A stretch of DNA of 63,524 bases from Rhodospirillales bacterium 70-18 (GCA_001899585.1 MKWE01000024.1:13882-77405), one strand, 5' to 3'; counted from the first letter of the stretch, positions 34,093-43,257 are shown. Notes: a model not told the origin generated them from the sequence alone. A program made the numbers and translations.

Positions 34093-35026
34093 TGTGGCCC
34101 TCCTCGAACGGGCGGGTGGCCTCCATGGCTGCCACCACTTCGAGCGCGCGTGCAGGCTTGACGGCCGATCCGGGATAAGCGTCCAGAATAATTCCCGGCA
34201 GCAGGCGTTGGGTCAGGTCGGAAAAGGTGTAGCCATAAGAGCGATCCTTACTCTGCCCGGTTGCCATCACCATCCTATCGATGTCGGCGGGGCCGAATCC
34301 AAGCTCGCCAAGCGCGCCGGCGAGGAGCGCGCGACGCTGTGCTTCGTCAGGGCGACCGAACAACAATATGTCGGCCGCGCGCCTTTTCACCGCCGGGTCC
34401 AGCGCACCGAGGCGGTTGGTGCACATGATAACGGCCGCGGGCAAGCTGGCGTTCGCAATCCGGTCAATTCCGCGAATGAAGGCGTTTACGCCTGCACGAT
34501 CTTCATGATGCATCTGCGCGTTTTCGCGCGACTGAACCAGAGCATCGGCTTCGTCCACGAGCAGTATGATCCCGCCGCGGGCTTTGCCCGACCGCCCCTT
34601 GAGCTTGCTGGCCTCGCTAATGGCACAGTCGAATGCCGCCGTCAGCAATTGCGTCATTTCCCCCACGCGGCCCTGGCCACGCGTGGACAAGCTCAATGGC
34701 AGCAGCGTCAGGTCGATATCTTCCTGACGCGCGACAGCGTCGCCGATCGTCTCTGCCAGCTCGGTCTTGCCGGAGCCTACATCCCCCGCCAGAACGACCA
34801 GAGGCGGACGGCGCATAACGGTGGACAGCAAGGCGTTCATCTTTGGATGGTGCTTTTGTGCCCAGGCCTCCAGCCCGGCCGGATTGACGAGAAGCGCCAG
34901 AATTTTGGTCAGACGAGCCTTCTGATCGTCCAGCCCGATAAGGCGTGCGAGACGTTCGCGCGGACCGATGTCCGGATATGTGACGCGCCTTTCGAAAAAC
35001 TCGCCGGGTCCCTGCGTTGCGTTCAT
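34085..35026 (-). CDS. cap6: TRIP13-like AAA+ ATPase Cap6
   Basis: A 313-residue AAA+ protein with Walker A GDVGSGKTEL (81-90), Walker B IILLVDEADAL (Asp158, Glu159) and an arginine-finger/sensor region. In type III CBASS the TRIP13-like Cap6 remodels the HORMA protein and switches the cyclase off. Its start overlaps the HORMA stop as TAATG, consistent with fixed stoichiometry. Alone it could be any AAA+ protein; the HORMA and cyclase neighbours decide the call. Confidence 0.85.
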   Translation of the reverse strand: MNATQGPGEFFERRVTYPDIGPRERLARLIGLDDQKARLTKILALLVNPAGLEAWAQKHHPKMNALLSTVMRRPPLVVLAGDVGSGKTELAETIGDAVARQEDIDLTLLPLSLSTRGQGRVGEMTQLLTAAFDCAISEASKLKGRSGKARGGIILLVDEADALVQSRENAQMHHEDRAGVNAFIRGIDRIANASLPAAVIMCTNRLGALDPAVKRRAADILLFGRPDEAQRRALLAGALGELGFGPADIDRMVMATGQSKDRSYGYTFSDLTQRLLPGIILDAYPGSAVKPARALEVVAAMEATRPFEEGHNG

Positions 35027-35541
35027 TACCAGCTCCTTACGCTTGCGCGGTTGAGAGCCCGTCCGCCCGAGGAATAAATACGGTCTTCAGCAAAATAGCC
35101 GGTGACGCCGGGCTCTGGCGCGCCGCCGCGATAGAAAGGCAAAGTCTTCTTGAACGCGTCCTTCTGGTCGCTTGTGAGCTTGTCCCAGGCGGCGCTGTAA
35201 GTGAGGTAGGAATAGAAAGTCGCGCCCGAGATGTTCGCTCCGGGCTTGATACGACCGGGGTCTTCGTCATTGGCGGCGGCACCGGCGAGATCATGTGCGG
35301 AGTAGCGCAGCGTAGGTTCGATCCAGTCGTTATTCCGGCGGTAGCCGTAAGTGACGACGCCGAGATAACCAGCTTTCAACAGATCGATGACCTCGGTTTC
35401 GTAGGTGTTGATATCGGCGTCGGACGGCGAGCCGTAAAGCCGCTGCATCCGCTTGAGATCGGTAGCAACCTTCGCCGCCATGTGGCGGGCATGGGTAACA
35501 GTGAACGTGGTGGTCTCGGATACAGTGTAGCTTTGCGACAT
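35026..35541 (-). CDS. cap7: Bacterial HORMA-domain protein Cap7
   Basis: A 171-residue protein recognised as bacterial HORMA by its N-terminal block SYTVSETTTFTVTHARHMA, then KRMQRLYGSPSD, YGYRR..WIEPTLRYSA and GATFYSYLTYS. In type III CBASS the HORMA protein closes around a peptide and activates the CD-NTase. The start at 35541 is preceded by GAGGG and lies 8 bp after the cyclase stop. A longer open frame upstream would overlap the cyclase. Confidence 0.87.
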   Translation of the reverse strand: MSQSYTVSETTTFTVTHARHMAAKVATDLKRMQRLYGSPSDADINTYETEVIDLLKAGYLGVVTYGYRRNNDWIEPTLRYSAHDLAGAAANDEDPGRIKPGANISGATFYSYLTYSAAWDKLTSDQKDAFKKTLPFYRGGAPEPGVTGYFAEDRIYSSGGRALNRASVRSW

Positions 35542-35549
35542 GGATGCCC

Positions 35550-36515
35550 TCAAACCTGAAAACTCGAACCGAAGATCTTCTGCCAATAGTAGACCGTCTC
35601 TTGCTTCGTCGGCGCAGCGAGCGCTGCATCGAGCGCATCGCCTGCGTCGAGCGCAGCCTCGACAATCATGTCGGCCTGCTGCGCCGTGTAGAGCCGACTG
35701 ACATTGTTCTTCGCGTTCACCGGATCGATGATCTGGACCGGCTCGGTGAAGCTGCCGACCGTATGCGGCGCGTAGTAGTCGGAGAACACGATGCGCTCGC
35801 GGAAGTCGCTCCGCGCGATGTATGTAAAGAAGTGCTGCAATGCCTCCGGATAGTCGGAGAAATCTGCACCGCCATCCGCCAAGTGCGCCAACACCATCTC
35901 AACCATGAAGGATTTGAAGCGGAAACCGTCACGCTCCCGCTTCATAATGCGCGTCCAGTATTTGGCGAGACGGACGACCTGCGCGAAGTGTGTCGGCTGC
36001 GCCGTCTTGCGCTTCCCGGCAAACTCCAGATGCAGCGGAATGCTGGTCTTGAGAAACGACCCATCTTCCTGACTGACAAGATTGCCGTACCATTGCGGAT
36101 CGCCGTCATAGAGAATGGGCACGACATCGACGTCAAGGCCGGAACCCCTGAACGAGACCGTGACACTGTATGTCTGCGGCTGGACCTGATCATGGCTGAA
36201 ATTCGGGAAGGCTTTCCGCAGACGCTCAGCCAGATATTCGAGGAGCGCCGCGATGTCGCTCGGCGCGGATGCGCCGCTGATGTAACAGGCGACGTCGATA
36301 TCATTGAGCGAACGAAGTGCAGTACCCTTGGCAAGGCTGCCGGAGAGCATCATCTTCTTGAGCGTGAAATCCGGATGCTCGGCGAGGTAGCCCTCCAGCT
36401 TTTCACGCAGACGCCGCGCCTGCGCGCGATACTCCTGCGCCTTGTCTCTTGGCAAGTTGACCTTGTCTTCTGCGAAGCAAACGAGGTCTGCATGATCAAC
36501 ATGGAGGCGGCTCAT
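35550..36515 (-). CDS. cdnD: CD-NTase (CBASS cyclic oligonucleotide synthase, CdnD-like)
   Basis: A 321-residue nucleotidyltransferase of the SMODS/OAS-like type: GS motif LSGSLAKGTA (Gly59-Ser60), metal ligands in NDIDV (Asp72, Asp74) and LDVDVVP (Asp128/Asp130), and a C-terminal OAS-like block IIDPVNAKNNVSR. It makes a cyclic di- or trinucleotide alarm when phage is sensed. The clade (D) is inferred from the HORMA/TRIP13 neighbours. It is the first gene of the operon and divergent from capH. Confidence 0.88.
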   Translation of the reverse strand: MSRLHVDHADLVCFAEDKVNLPRDKAQEYRAQARRLREKLEGYLAEHPDFTLKKMMLSGSLAKGTALRSLNDIDVACYISGASAPSDIAALLEYLAERLRKAFPNFSHDQVQPQTYSVTVSFRGSGLDVDVVPILYDGDPQWYGNLVSQEDGSFLKTSIPLHLEFAGKRKTAQPTHFAQVVRLAKYWTRIMKRERDGFRFKSFMVEMVLAHLADGGADFSDYPEALQHFFTYIARSDFRERIVFSDYYAPHTVGSFTEPVQIIDPVNAKNNVSRLYTAQQADMIVEAALDAGDALDAALAAPTKQETVYYWQKIFGSSFQV

Positions 36516-36547
36516 AGGGTCACGTTTTCCTTGCGCTTGGCGGGTTC

Positions 36548-36564
36548 GACATGAGATACATGTC
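36548..36564. promoter_or_regulatory. Palindromic operator in the cdnD/capH divergent promoter
   Basis: GACATG (36548-36553) and CATGTC (36559-36564) form a perfect inverted repeat with a 5-bp spacer, next to TATATAGGG resembling a -10 box, in the 102-bp gap. It is the likely CapH binding site controlling both directions. Confidence 0.55.
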
Positions 36565-36617
36565 TAGTATATAGGGCGAGGCGAAAAACTCGTCAAGTTT
36601 TGCATGGCGGAGTAGAC

Positions 36618-36977
36618 ATGACTGATCAACAAGACCCCTCTCGGATTTTTCAGGAGCGGCTGAAAAAGGCCCGCGAATTAAGGGGTTACAGTCAAGAGGA
36701 CCTGGGCGCGCGCACGAATATGCCAGCGAGTTCGATCGCCCATTTTGAGACAGGAACACGCAAACCGTCGTTCGAATCACTGCGCCGGATCGCGATAGGA
36801 CTGGAGATTACGACCGATTACCTGCTGGGCCGAGTCGATAGCCCTGACCTTGCACAAGCCGGTGACCCTCTATTTCGGGATATCGGGAAGCTGACTGGCA
36901 ATGACCGGGAGATCGCGAAGGATTTTCTTGAGATGCTGGCCAAGCGCAACAGCAACAAGAAAGATCAGCACGAATGA
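36618..36977 (+). CDS. capH: XRE-family repressor CapH
   Basis: A 119-residue protein with an XRE/Cro helix-turn-helix (about 10-65; SQEDLGARTNMPASSIAHFE) and a short helical tail. Divergent from cdnD and overlapped (ATGA) with an ImmA-like peptidase, this matches the CapH-CapP switch known for CBASS: CapH represses the operon until CapP cleaves it after DNA damage. GGAG lies 6 nt before the ATG. Confidence 0.8.
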   Translation: MTDQQDPSRIFQERLKKARELRGYSQEDLGARTNMPASSIAHFETGTRKPSFESLRRIAIGLEITTDYLLGRVDSPDLAQAGDPLFRDIGKLTGNDREIAKDFLEMLAKRNSNKKDQHE

Positions 36978-37867
36978 GCACGCCCGCGAAGCGCATTTTC
37001 AGTCTGAAGATCGCCAAGCAGACTGCGGAGGCCTTTCTTCAGGAGGAAGGCATCACATCACTCCCCGTCGATCCGTTTGCGATTGCGGAGAGCCGCGACA
37101 TCGTTGTCGAAGGCAAGCCTGAGAAGACCGAAGGTGTGTCGGGTATGCTGCTTCGCCACGGCAATAATTTCGGGATCATCTACGCCACCCATATTCCCAG
37201 CACGGGCTTCCAGCGGTTCAGTGTGAGCCACGAGCTGGGCCACTATTTTCTTCCGGGACATATTGATCAGGTGTTGCAGGGCGGGGTTCATCTGTCACGG
37301 GCCGGGTTTGTAACGGCTGATCCTTACGAGCTGGAAGCCGACCACTTTGCGGCGGGGCTGCTTATGCCGTCGGCTCCGTTTCGAAAAGCTATCGACGCCC
37401 ACGATCCCGGGCTTGAGGCAATTGAAGCCGTTGCCGACCTCTGCGTGACCTCTCGCACCGCCACCGCCATTCGCTTCGCCGAACTGACCGACTTCGCCGT
37501 CGCCGTTATCATGAGCACCGGCGGCATTATCGATTACTGCTTCATGTCGGAGGCGATGAAATCGCTTCCAAAGCTAGACTATCTGCGCAAGGGCACGCGC
37601 CTTCCTGCGGGGACAGCCACGGCCCGGTTGGCTTCAGACCCTACGCGCGTGAGAAGTGGCGACCGGATCGCCGACGACACAGATATTCGGGATTGGCTTG
37701 GCGGTTTCACCAAGGCGGCTGCATCCGAGGAGTCTGTTGGGCTTGGGGGATATGGAAAGGTCCTTACCATTCTCGTGTCTCCCACGGTCGGGCAAGATAA
37801 CGAGCCTGATGAAGATGGCGAAGAAAACGATTTGATTGAAAGCTGGACTCCCCGGTTTCATCGATAG
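36974..37867 (+). CDS. capP: ImmA/IrrE-family zinc peptidase CapP
   Basis: A 297-residue M78-family metallopeptidase with the zinc motif SHELGHYF (His86, Glu87, His90) and a third-ligand region YELEADHFA. A C-terminal domain of about 150 residues may be the sensor. It is coupled to capH by ATGA. In described systems CapP is activated by single-stranded DNA and cleaves CapH. The end is acidic (EPDEDGEEND). Confidence 0.82.
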   Translation: MSTPAKRIFSLKIAKQTAEAFLQEEGITSLPVDPFAIAESRDIVVEGKPEKTEGVSGMLLRHGNNFGIIYATHIPSTGFQRFSVSHELGHYFLPGHIDQVLQGGVHLSRAGFVTADPYELEADHFAAGLLMPSAPFRKAIDAHDPGLEAIEAVADLCVTSRTATAIRFAELTDFAVAVIMSTGGIIDYCFMSEAMKSLPKLDYLRKGTRLPAGTATARLASDPTRVRSGDRIADDTDIRDWLGGFTKAAASEESVGLGGYGKVLTILVSPTVGQDNEPDEDGEENDLIESWTPRFHR

Positions 37868-38058
37868 CGACACCCGAAATCCTTGTTTCGCACGAGCGGC
37901 AGGTTTCGAGTTGTCCCATATCGACGAAGGACGGCAACAATGGAGTCGAAAGCCGCCGAAGGGCCCTGCATAGCAAGCCTTAGCGCCCAGATATGGCTCA
38001 ACCATGATTATAGGCGATATCAGATTCCGATCCGTTCGTAGGAAAACGCACGAAGAAA
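37868..38058. other. Right boundary of the defence island
   Basis: About 190 bp between capP and copG (convergent). No complete gene is seen. This gap and 31072-31556 bracket the insertion between the usually adjacent copG and trbB. I saw no clear direct repeat shared by the two edges. Confidence 0.45.
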
Positions 38059-38493
38059 TCACTTAAGCGCATCAGAACCAGCTACATCTTCGGAAATCTC
38101 CTGACGGAGCTTCGGCCCCTGCGCCAGGCGCCGGCCAAGCGCGGTGATGAACGCCTCGTAACGCTCGCTGGATTTGGCGCGCGCTGCCTGCGCCGCCGGC
38201 TCCGGCAAGGCGGGCGTCGTGGTGATCCAGAAGCGGATGAACACCGCAAGGGTCTCGACGGCGATGCCAACGTCCCGTTCCAGGCGCGTCATGCGGCGGT
38301 CGATCTGGTCGAGGCGTTTGGCGACGATCGCCTCGCGCCGCTCGGCATCGTCCGGCGAGAGGAACGACGCGATGGCCGCCTCCGCGATCATGGATTGCGA
38401 TTGATCGCGGCGGGCGGCAAAATCCGCCAGCGTCTTCTCGACATCGGGGTCCAGATAGACCGTGGTCTTTATCTTCTTCCGGTGACTGGTCAT
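38059..38493 (-). CDS. CopG-family ribbon-helix-helix protein
   Basis: A 144-residue protein with an N-terminal ribbon-helix-helix (KKIKTTVYLDPDVEKTLADFAARRDQ region, about 6-45) and a helical region that probably oligomerises. It follows traG by 6 bp and normally precedes trbB, so it may regulate the transfer operons. Confidence 0.85.
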   Translation of the reverse strand: MTSHRKKIKTTVYLDPDVEKTLADFAARRDQSQSMIAEAAIASFLSPDDAERREAIVAKRLDQIDRRMTRLERDVGIAVETLAVFIRFWITTTPALPEPAAQAARAKSSERYEAFITALGRRLAQGPKLRQEISEDVAGSDALK

Positions 38494-38499
38494 GGCCCC

Positions 38500-40485
38500 T
38501 CACAGCTCCATGCCGTCATTCGGATCGAGCGAGACCTGCCGTGCGACGCCCTGCATCTGGCGGATCATGCGCTGGTTGCGCACGGCATCCTCATCGATGT
38601 CGTCAGGCGGCTCGATCTCGAACTCGTTCTCGATCGGCGCTTTCTTTTCTACCGGCTTTACCCGTTGGAGCTCGTGCTGCAGCCGCCGTTCGGATTCGGT
38701 CGGGTCCTCGTCGTCGGATCGGTCTGCGGGTTGCGCATCGAGGGCTTCCGGCCGCGCCGGGATCGGCAGGCTGGTCCAGTCGTCCGGACGAATCTGTTCC
38801 GGGCGCTTCAATGCGGGCGGCGACAGAAGACGTTCGCGGAAACGGGCATCCTCATAGTAGCGGGCCTTTTTCGCCCGGATCGGCGGAATGCCGGCGACCA
38901 TGACGATCTCGTCGGCCGGCGGAAGCTGCATGATCTCGCCCGGCGTGAGCAACTGGCGGGCGGTTTCCGAGCGGGACACCATCAGGTGGCCGAGCCAGGG
39001 CGACAGACGGTGCCCGGCATAGTTCTTCATGGCCTTCATCTCGGTGGCGGTCCCGAGGGCGTCCGAGACTCGCTTGGCCGTCCGCTCGTCGTTCGTCGCG
39101 AAGCTCACGCGAACATGGCAGTTGTCGAGGATCGAATTGTTTGGCCCATAGGCTTTCTCGATCTGATTCAGCGATTGCGCTATCAGGAAGCTCTTGAGCC
39201 CATAGCCTGCCATGAAGGCCAGCGCGGTCTCGAAAAAGTCGAGGCGGCCGAGCGCCGGAAACTCGTCGAGCATGAGGAGGAGACGATGGCGCCCGGTCTT
39301 CGCCTGGAGCTCTTCGGTCAGGCGACGGCCGATCTGATTGAGCAGCAGGCGGATCAGCGGCTTGGTCCGGTTGATGTCGCTGGGCGGCACGACGAGGTAG
39401 AGCGTCGTCGGATGCTCGCCGCCGACGATGTCGCTGATCCGCCAGTCGCAGCGCCGCGTGACCTCGGCAACGACAGGATCGCGGTATAATCCGAGAAACG
39501 ACATGGCGGTTGATAGAACGCCGGAGCGCTCATTGTCGGATTTGTTGAGGAGCTCGCGCGCCGCGCTGGCCACGACAGGGTGTGGGCCGGCCTCGCCCAG
39601 ATGCGCGGTCTTCATCATGGCGCGTAGCGTCGACTCCACCGGGCGCTTCGGATCGGAGAGGAAGTTGGCGACGCCGGCCAGCGTCTTTTCCGGCTCGGCA
39701 TAAAGGACATGCAGGATTGCGCCGACCAGAAGTGAATGGCTGGTCTTTTCCCAGTGATTCCTTTTGTCCAGGCTCCCCTCGGGATCGACGAGAATGTCGG
39801 CGATGTTCTGGACGTCACGCACCTCCCATTCGCCCCGACGGACCTCGAGCAGCGGATTGTAGGCGGAGGATTTGGGATTGGTCGGGTCGAACAGCAGCAC
39901 ACGGCCATGGAGTGACCGGAAGCCCGCGGTCAGCGTCCAGTTCTCACCCTTGATATCATGGACGATCGCCGAACCCGGCCAGGTGAGGAGCGACGGCACG
40001 ACGAGACCGACACCCTTGCCGGATCGGGTCGGCGCAAAGCACAGCACATGCTCCGGCCCGTCATGGCGCAGATACTCGTGATCGTATCGGCCAAGTACCA
40101 CGCCGTCGGGATCGAGCAGGCCCGCGGCCTCGATCTCGGGCTTCTCTGCCCAGCGGGCCGAGCCATAGGTGGCGACATTCTTCTGTTCGCGCGCTCGCCA
40201 GACCGACATGCCGATGGCGACCGCGATGGCGATGAAACCGCCCGACGCGGCGATCATGCCGCCGGTCGCGAATATTCCGGGCGCGTAGGCGTCGTAAAAG
40301 TACCACCACCGCATGATAGCGGCCGGAAAATAGACCGGGACGCCGAAGAGCCTGAACCACGGCTCGCCGAGCTGCGCCTGATAGCCGAGGCTCCACGCAA
40401 CATACTGCGTCGCGCCCCAGGTGGTAACGAGCACGATCAGGAAGACGATCGTGATCTGTCCCCAGAGGATCTTGGTGCCGGACAT
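38500..40485 (-). CDS. traG: Type IV coupling protein TraG (VirD4-like)
   Basis: A 661-residue inner-membrane ATPase with two N-terminal helices (about 10-30 and 72-95), Walker A CFAPTRSGKGVGLVVP (150-165) and Walker B LLLMLDEFPALGRL. It brings the relaxase-DNA complex to the trb channel. It lies between rlxS and copG. Confidence 0.95.
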   Translation of the reverse strand: MSGTKILWGQITIVFLIVLVTTWGATQYVAWSLGYQAQLGEPWFRLFGVPVYFPAAIMRWWYFYDAYAPGIFATGGMIAASGGFIAIAVAIGMSVWRAREQKNVATYGSARWAEKPEIEAAGLLDPDGVVLGRYDHEYLRHDGPEHVLCFAPTRSGKGVGLVVPSLLTWPGSAIVHDIKGENWTLTAGFRSLHGRVLLFDPTNPKSSAYNPLLEVRRGEWEVRDVQNIADILVDPEGSLDKRNHWEKTSHSLLVGAILHVLYAEPEKTLAGVANFLSDPKRPVESTLRAMMKTAHLGEAGPHPVVASAARELLNKSDNERSGVLSTAMSFLGLYRDPVVAEVTRRCDWRISDIVGGEHPTTLYLVVPPSDINRTKPLIRLLLNQIGRRLTEELQAKTGRHRLLLMLDEFPALGRLDFFETALAFMAGYGLKSFLIAQSLNQIEKAYGPNNSILDNCHVRVSFATNDERTAKRVSDALGTATEMKAMKNYAGHRLSPWLGHLMVSRSETARQLLTPGEIMQLPPADEIVMVAGIPPIRAKKARYYEDARFRERLLSPPALKRPEQIRPDDWTSLPIPARPEALDAQPADRSDDEDPTESERRLQHELQRVKPVEKKAPIENEFEIEPPDDIDEDAVRNQRMIRQMQGVARQVSLDPNDGMEL

Positions 40486-40509
40486 GGCGAGGTTCCTTTC
40501 TGACGGGTG

Positions 40510-42249
40510 TTAGAGGCCGAGCCCCCGTTTGCGGCCGAAGTCCCAGTCGACGCCGCCATCGTCGCGGGCGACGCCGGAGACGTGGCGGCCGATCTGCTTT
40601 TCGAGAGAGGGAGACCAGGGGACGAGCTTGAAGCCGAGGCCGTCGTCGATCATGGCGAAGCGGCCAGAGGCGAGCGTGAAGCGCTGGCGATAGGAGCCGG
40701 CGACATATTCGCCGCCGTCGGCATGGTTGAATGGCAGGCCGGTCTCGGCGGCGAGCTTTTCGCCCAGCGCACTGACCTCGCGATCGCGTAGCGTGTTGAG
40801 CAGACGCCGCGCGAAGACGACGCGCCCGCCCTGCCGTTCGGCGAGACCTTCGCCGATCAGGTGCTCGGCGCGTTGCTCGAGGGCCTGCTGCACCTCGGCG
40901 CCGAAGCCACCCTCCGAGAGCGCGATGGGCTCGCGGGCAACCGCCTGCCGATCGAGCCAGGTCGCACCCGCTGCGTTGACCTGAGAGTGGATATCCAGAT
41001 CGGAGCGGACGGCGAGCGCGACGCGGCGCTGACCTTGCGCGTCCTCGTAGGCGCGCAGCTCGACGATCGATCCGGGTGGGCTGTCGCCGGCGGCATCGAG
41101 ATGCGGCAGCTTGATATGATGGGTGCGGCCGTCGACGCCATCGACCACGGCATAGGCCGTGCCCTTCAGTTCGTCATCCAGACCGCGTTCAAGCAGGCGA
41201 CCGACAACGGGCACGTCGAGGCTTTCACCGGCCAGCACATAACTCGCCGAGCCGCGCTCGATGCCGCGTTCGGTGAGAGCGCGGTGCATGCGCTTGATGA
41301 TGTCGCCGCGCTCGCCGAGCTCGCGCAGGACGCTCTCCGCCTCGGGCCTGATGAACCATTGCGAATGGCCGACCTGTCCCGCGACACCGAGAATTTCCAG
41401 CGTCCGCAGCCGGCCGACCTTCAGAGCGTGGAATTCGTCCGGCTGTCGGTCGGCGCGCGGTGCGAGATCGATGATGCCGGACTTGCCGGCGTCGCGGACA
41501 AGCTGGCGGTCGAGCTGCGTCCAGCGTTCGGTCTCGATCTGGCTTTCGAGAGTGCGGCGGATATCGAGATCGGTGCGCGGTCCCAACTCCTGGGTGATGA
41601 GCTCACGCGCCCGGTCGCGCATGCCCTCCTTGATGTAGTCGCGCGAGATCACGAGGTCCTGGCCATCGTCCCGCACGCCGCGCACGATCAGGTGGACATG
41701 CGGATGCTCGGTGTTCCAGTGATCGACGGCCACCCAGTCGAGCTTCGTGCCGAGATCCTTTTCCATCTGGCCGACGAGGTCGCGGGTGAAGGATCTGAGG
41801 TCCGCCATGTTGGGTGCGTCGTCGGGCGAGACGATGAAGCGGAAATGATGCCGGTCATCACCACAGCGCTCTGCGAAGGCGCGGGCGTCGGCATTCTCCG
41901 TTCCCGGCCCGAACAGCCGCGCTTTCTCCCCGTCACGGGTCACGCCGTCGCGGCGCAGATAGTCGAGATGCGTTCCGAGCGGCGCGGATCGAGCGGTGTG
42001 GCGGACCACACGCGCCTTGACGACGGCGCCGCGGGTGCGCGACGTGATGAGGCGATTGGCCTGGATGCTGGCGCGCTGGCCACGCCCGAAGCGTGAGCGA
42101 TTGCCGGAGGTGACGCGGCCGGAGCGCGAGACGCCGCCGCCTGCCTTCTTCGCTGCGGCGAGCGCCTGCGCAACGAAAGGCCGGGTCTGTTGCGCGCGGG
42201 TCGATCGGATGCGGCCCGGACGGATGCGGAACTCGTGGTCATCGGACAT
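40510..42249 (-). CDS. rlxS: Relaxase RlxS (DUF3363/VirD2-like)
   Basis: A 579-residue relaxase. The N-terminal part has a candidate catalytic tyrosine (THLDYLRRDGV), the acidic VAVDHWNTEHPHVHLIVRG with the HxH metal site, and a C-terminal DUF3363 domain. It nicks oriT and pilots the strand. The related RlxS is the relaxase of ICEMlSymR7A. The ATG at 42249 (MSDDHEFRIRPG) is preferred over the upstream one; arginine-rich residues follow. Confidence 0.92.
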   Translation of the reverse strand: MSDDHEFRIRPGRIRSTRAQQTRPFVAQALAAAKKAGGGVSRSGRVTSGNRSRFGRGQRASIQANRLITSRTRGAVVKARVVRHTARSAPLGTHLDYLRRDGVTRDGEKARLFGPGTENADARAFAERCGDDRHHFRFIVSPDDAPNMADLRSFTRDLVGQMEKDLGTKLDWVAVDHWNTEHPHVHLIVRGVRDDGQDLVISRDYIKEGMRDRARELITQELGPRTDLDIRRTLESQIETERWTQLDRQLVRDAGKSGIIDLAPRADRQPDEFHALKVGRLRTLEILGVAGQVGHSQWFIRPEAESVLRELGERGDIIKRMHRALTERGIERGSASYVLAGESLDVPVVGRLLERGLDDELKGTAYAVVDGVDGRTHHIKLPHLDAAGDSPPGSIVELRAYEDAQGQRRVALAVRSDLDIHSQVNAAGATWLDRQAVAREPIALSEGGFGAEVQQALEQRAEHLIGEGLAERQGGRVVFARRLLNTLRDREVSALGEKLAAETGLPFNHADGGEYVAGSYRQRFTLASGRFAMIDDGLGFKLVPWSPSLEKQIGRHVSGVARDDGGVDWDFGRKRGLGL

Positions 42250-42260
42250 GACGCGAATCC

Positions 42261-42389
42261 GCACGGTGCAAAAAGCACCAGAAAATCATCAAGATGGGCG
42301 CGGCGCGCACGGTGCGCGAAAGCGCTGCACGGTGCGGAACGCGCCAAAAACATGAACAAAAACAACCGCCCGACCGAAGCGCACCGTGC
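42261..42389. other. oriT: Candidate oriT: four GCACGGTGC repeats
   Basis: In the 243-bp gap upstream of rlxS, GCACGGTGC occurs at 42261-42269, 42307-42315 and 42327-42335, and in inverted orientation (GCACCGTGC) at 42381-42389. An A-rich stretch lies between the third and fourth copies. The cluster of direct and inverted nonamers beside the relaxase start is where oriT lies in related elements. The nick site is not identified. Confidence 0.55.
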
Positions 42390-42492
42390 GCCCTTTTATC
42401 CTGCCATCGTCCGGTTGCTGCGCCTGCCCCTACCCCCGGCGTCCTCCACGACACGCCAGCGCACGATGGGATGCGAATTGCCGCCGGGCCGC

Positions 42493-43257
42493 TCATGGCC
42501 GGTCCCCAGCGGTATTCCGGGCGACGAACAGCCCCTCCGGCTGTGCGGCGACAAGCATTTGCGGCATCGCCGGGACGGGCGAGAGGGCGTCGTCCGGCGA
42601 GCGATGCGACGTCTGGGAATTGGCGGCCGGAGCGCCTTCATCGCGCCCGACGAAGATCGCCGCCTCGCGCCAGTCGAGCGGCCGGGCGACCGCCGAACCG
42701 CTCTTCGAAGGGCGCTCGCCGCGCAGCGCGGGCGTGAGCGAAGCGACATAAGCCCGCGTCTCGGCGGGCAGCGCTCGGCCCTTCGAACGATGCTCGTCGT
42801 AGCGTGCGGGCCCCGCGTTGTAGGCCGCGAGCATGGCGGCGATGTCGCCATAGCGATCCCACATCTCGCGCAGGTACGCAGTACCCGCGAGGATGTTGTC
42901 GCGTGGGTCGTAAGGATTGCGGCCGAGGCCGTGGCGGATGCGAAGCTCGGCCCAGGTGTCCGGCATGACCTGCATCAGACCCATCGCACCGGCCGAGGAG
43001 ACGGCCCGCACGTCGCCCGCGCTCTCGGCGCCCATGACGGCGACGATCCATGCTGGCGGAATGCCGAAGCGGCGCGATGCCTCCGCGATATGCGCCGCAT
43101 GCGGATGCGCGGCGACGGTTCTCGTAGGCGACACGCTTTGCGCCAGAACCGTCGGCGTTGCGGCTGGGGTGAAGAGCAGGCCGGAAAGGAGAAGGAGCGC
43201 TGAGCGCCGGACGGTGGAAAAACGTCCGGCGCAGGCGCGGTCTCGGGGCGCCGCCAT
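42493..43257 (-). CDS. Lytic transglycosylase (VirB1-like)
   Basis: A 254-residue exported protein: basic N terminus and hydrophobic signal (SALLLLSGLLFTPAAT), then an SLT domain with catalytic Glu in VMGAESAGDVRA, GLMQVMPDTW and AYNAGP. It opens peptidoglycan for the transfer channel. It abuts DUF736 with no gap. Confidence 0.92.
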   Translation of the reverse strand: MAAPRDRACAGRFSTVRRSALLLLSGLLFTPAATPTVLAQSVSPTRTVAAHPHAAHIAEASRRFGIPPAWIVAVMGAESAGDVRAVSSAGAMGLMQVMPDTWAELRIRHGLGRNPYDPRDNILAGTAYLREMWDRYGDIAAMLAAYNAGPARYDEHRSKGRALPAETRAYVASLTPALRGERPSKSGSAVARPLDWREAAIFVGRDEGAPAANSQTSHRSPDDALSPVPAMPQMLVAAQPEGLFVARNTAGDRP

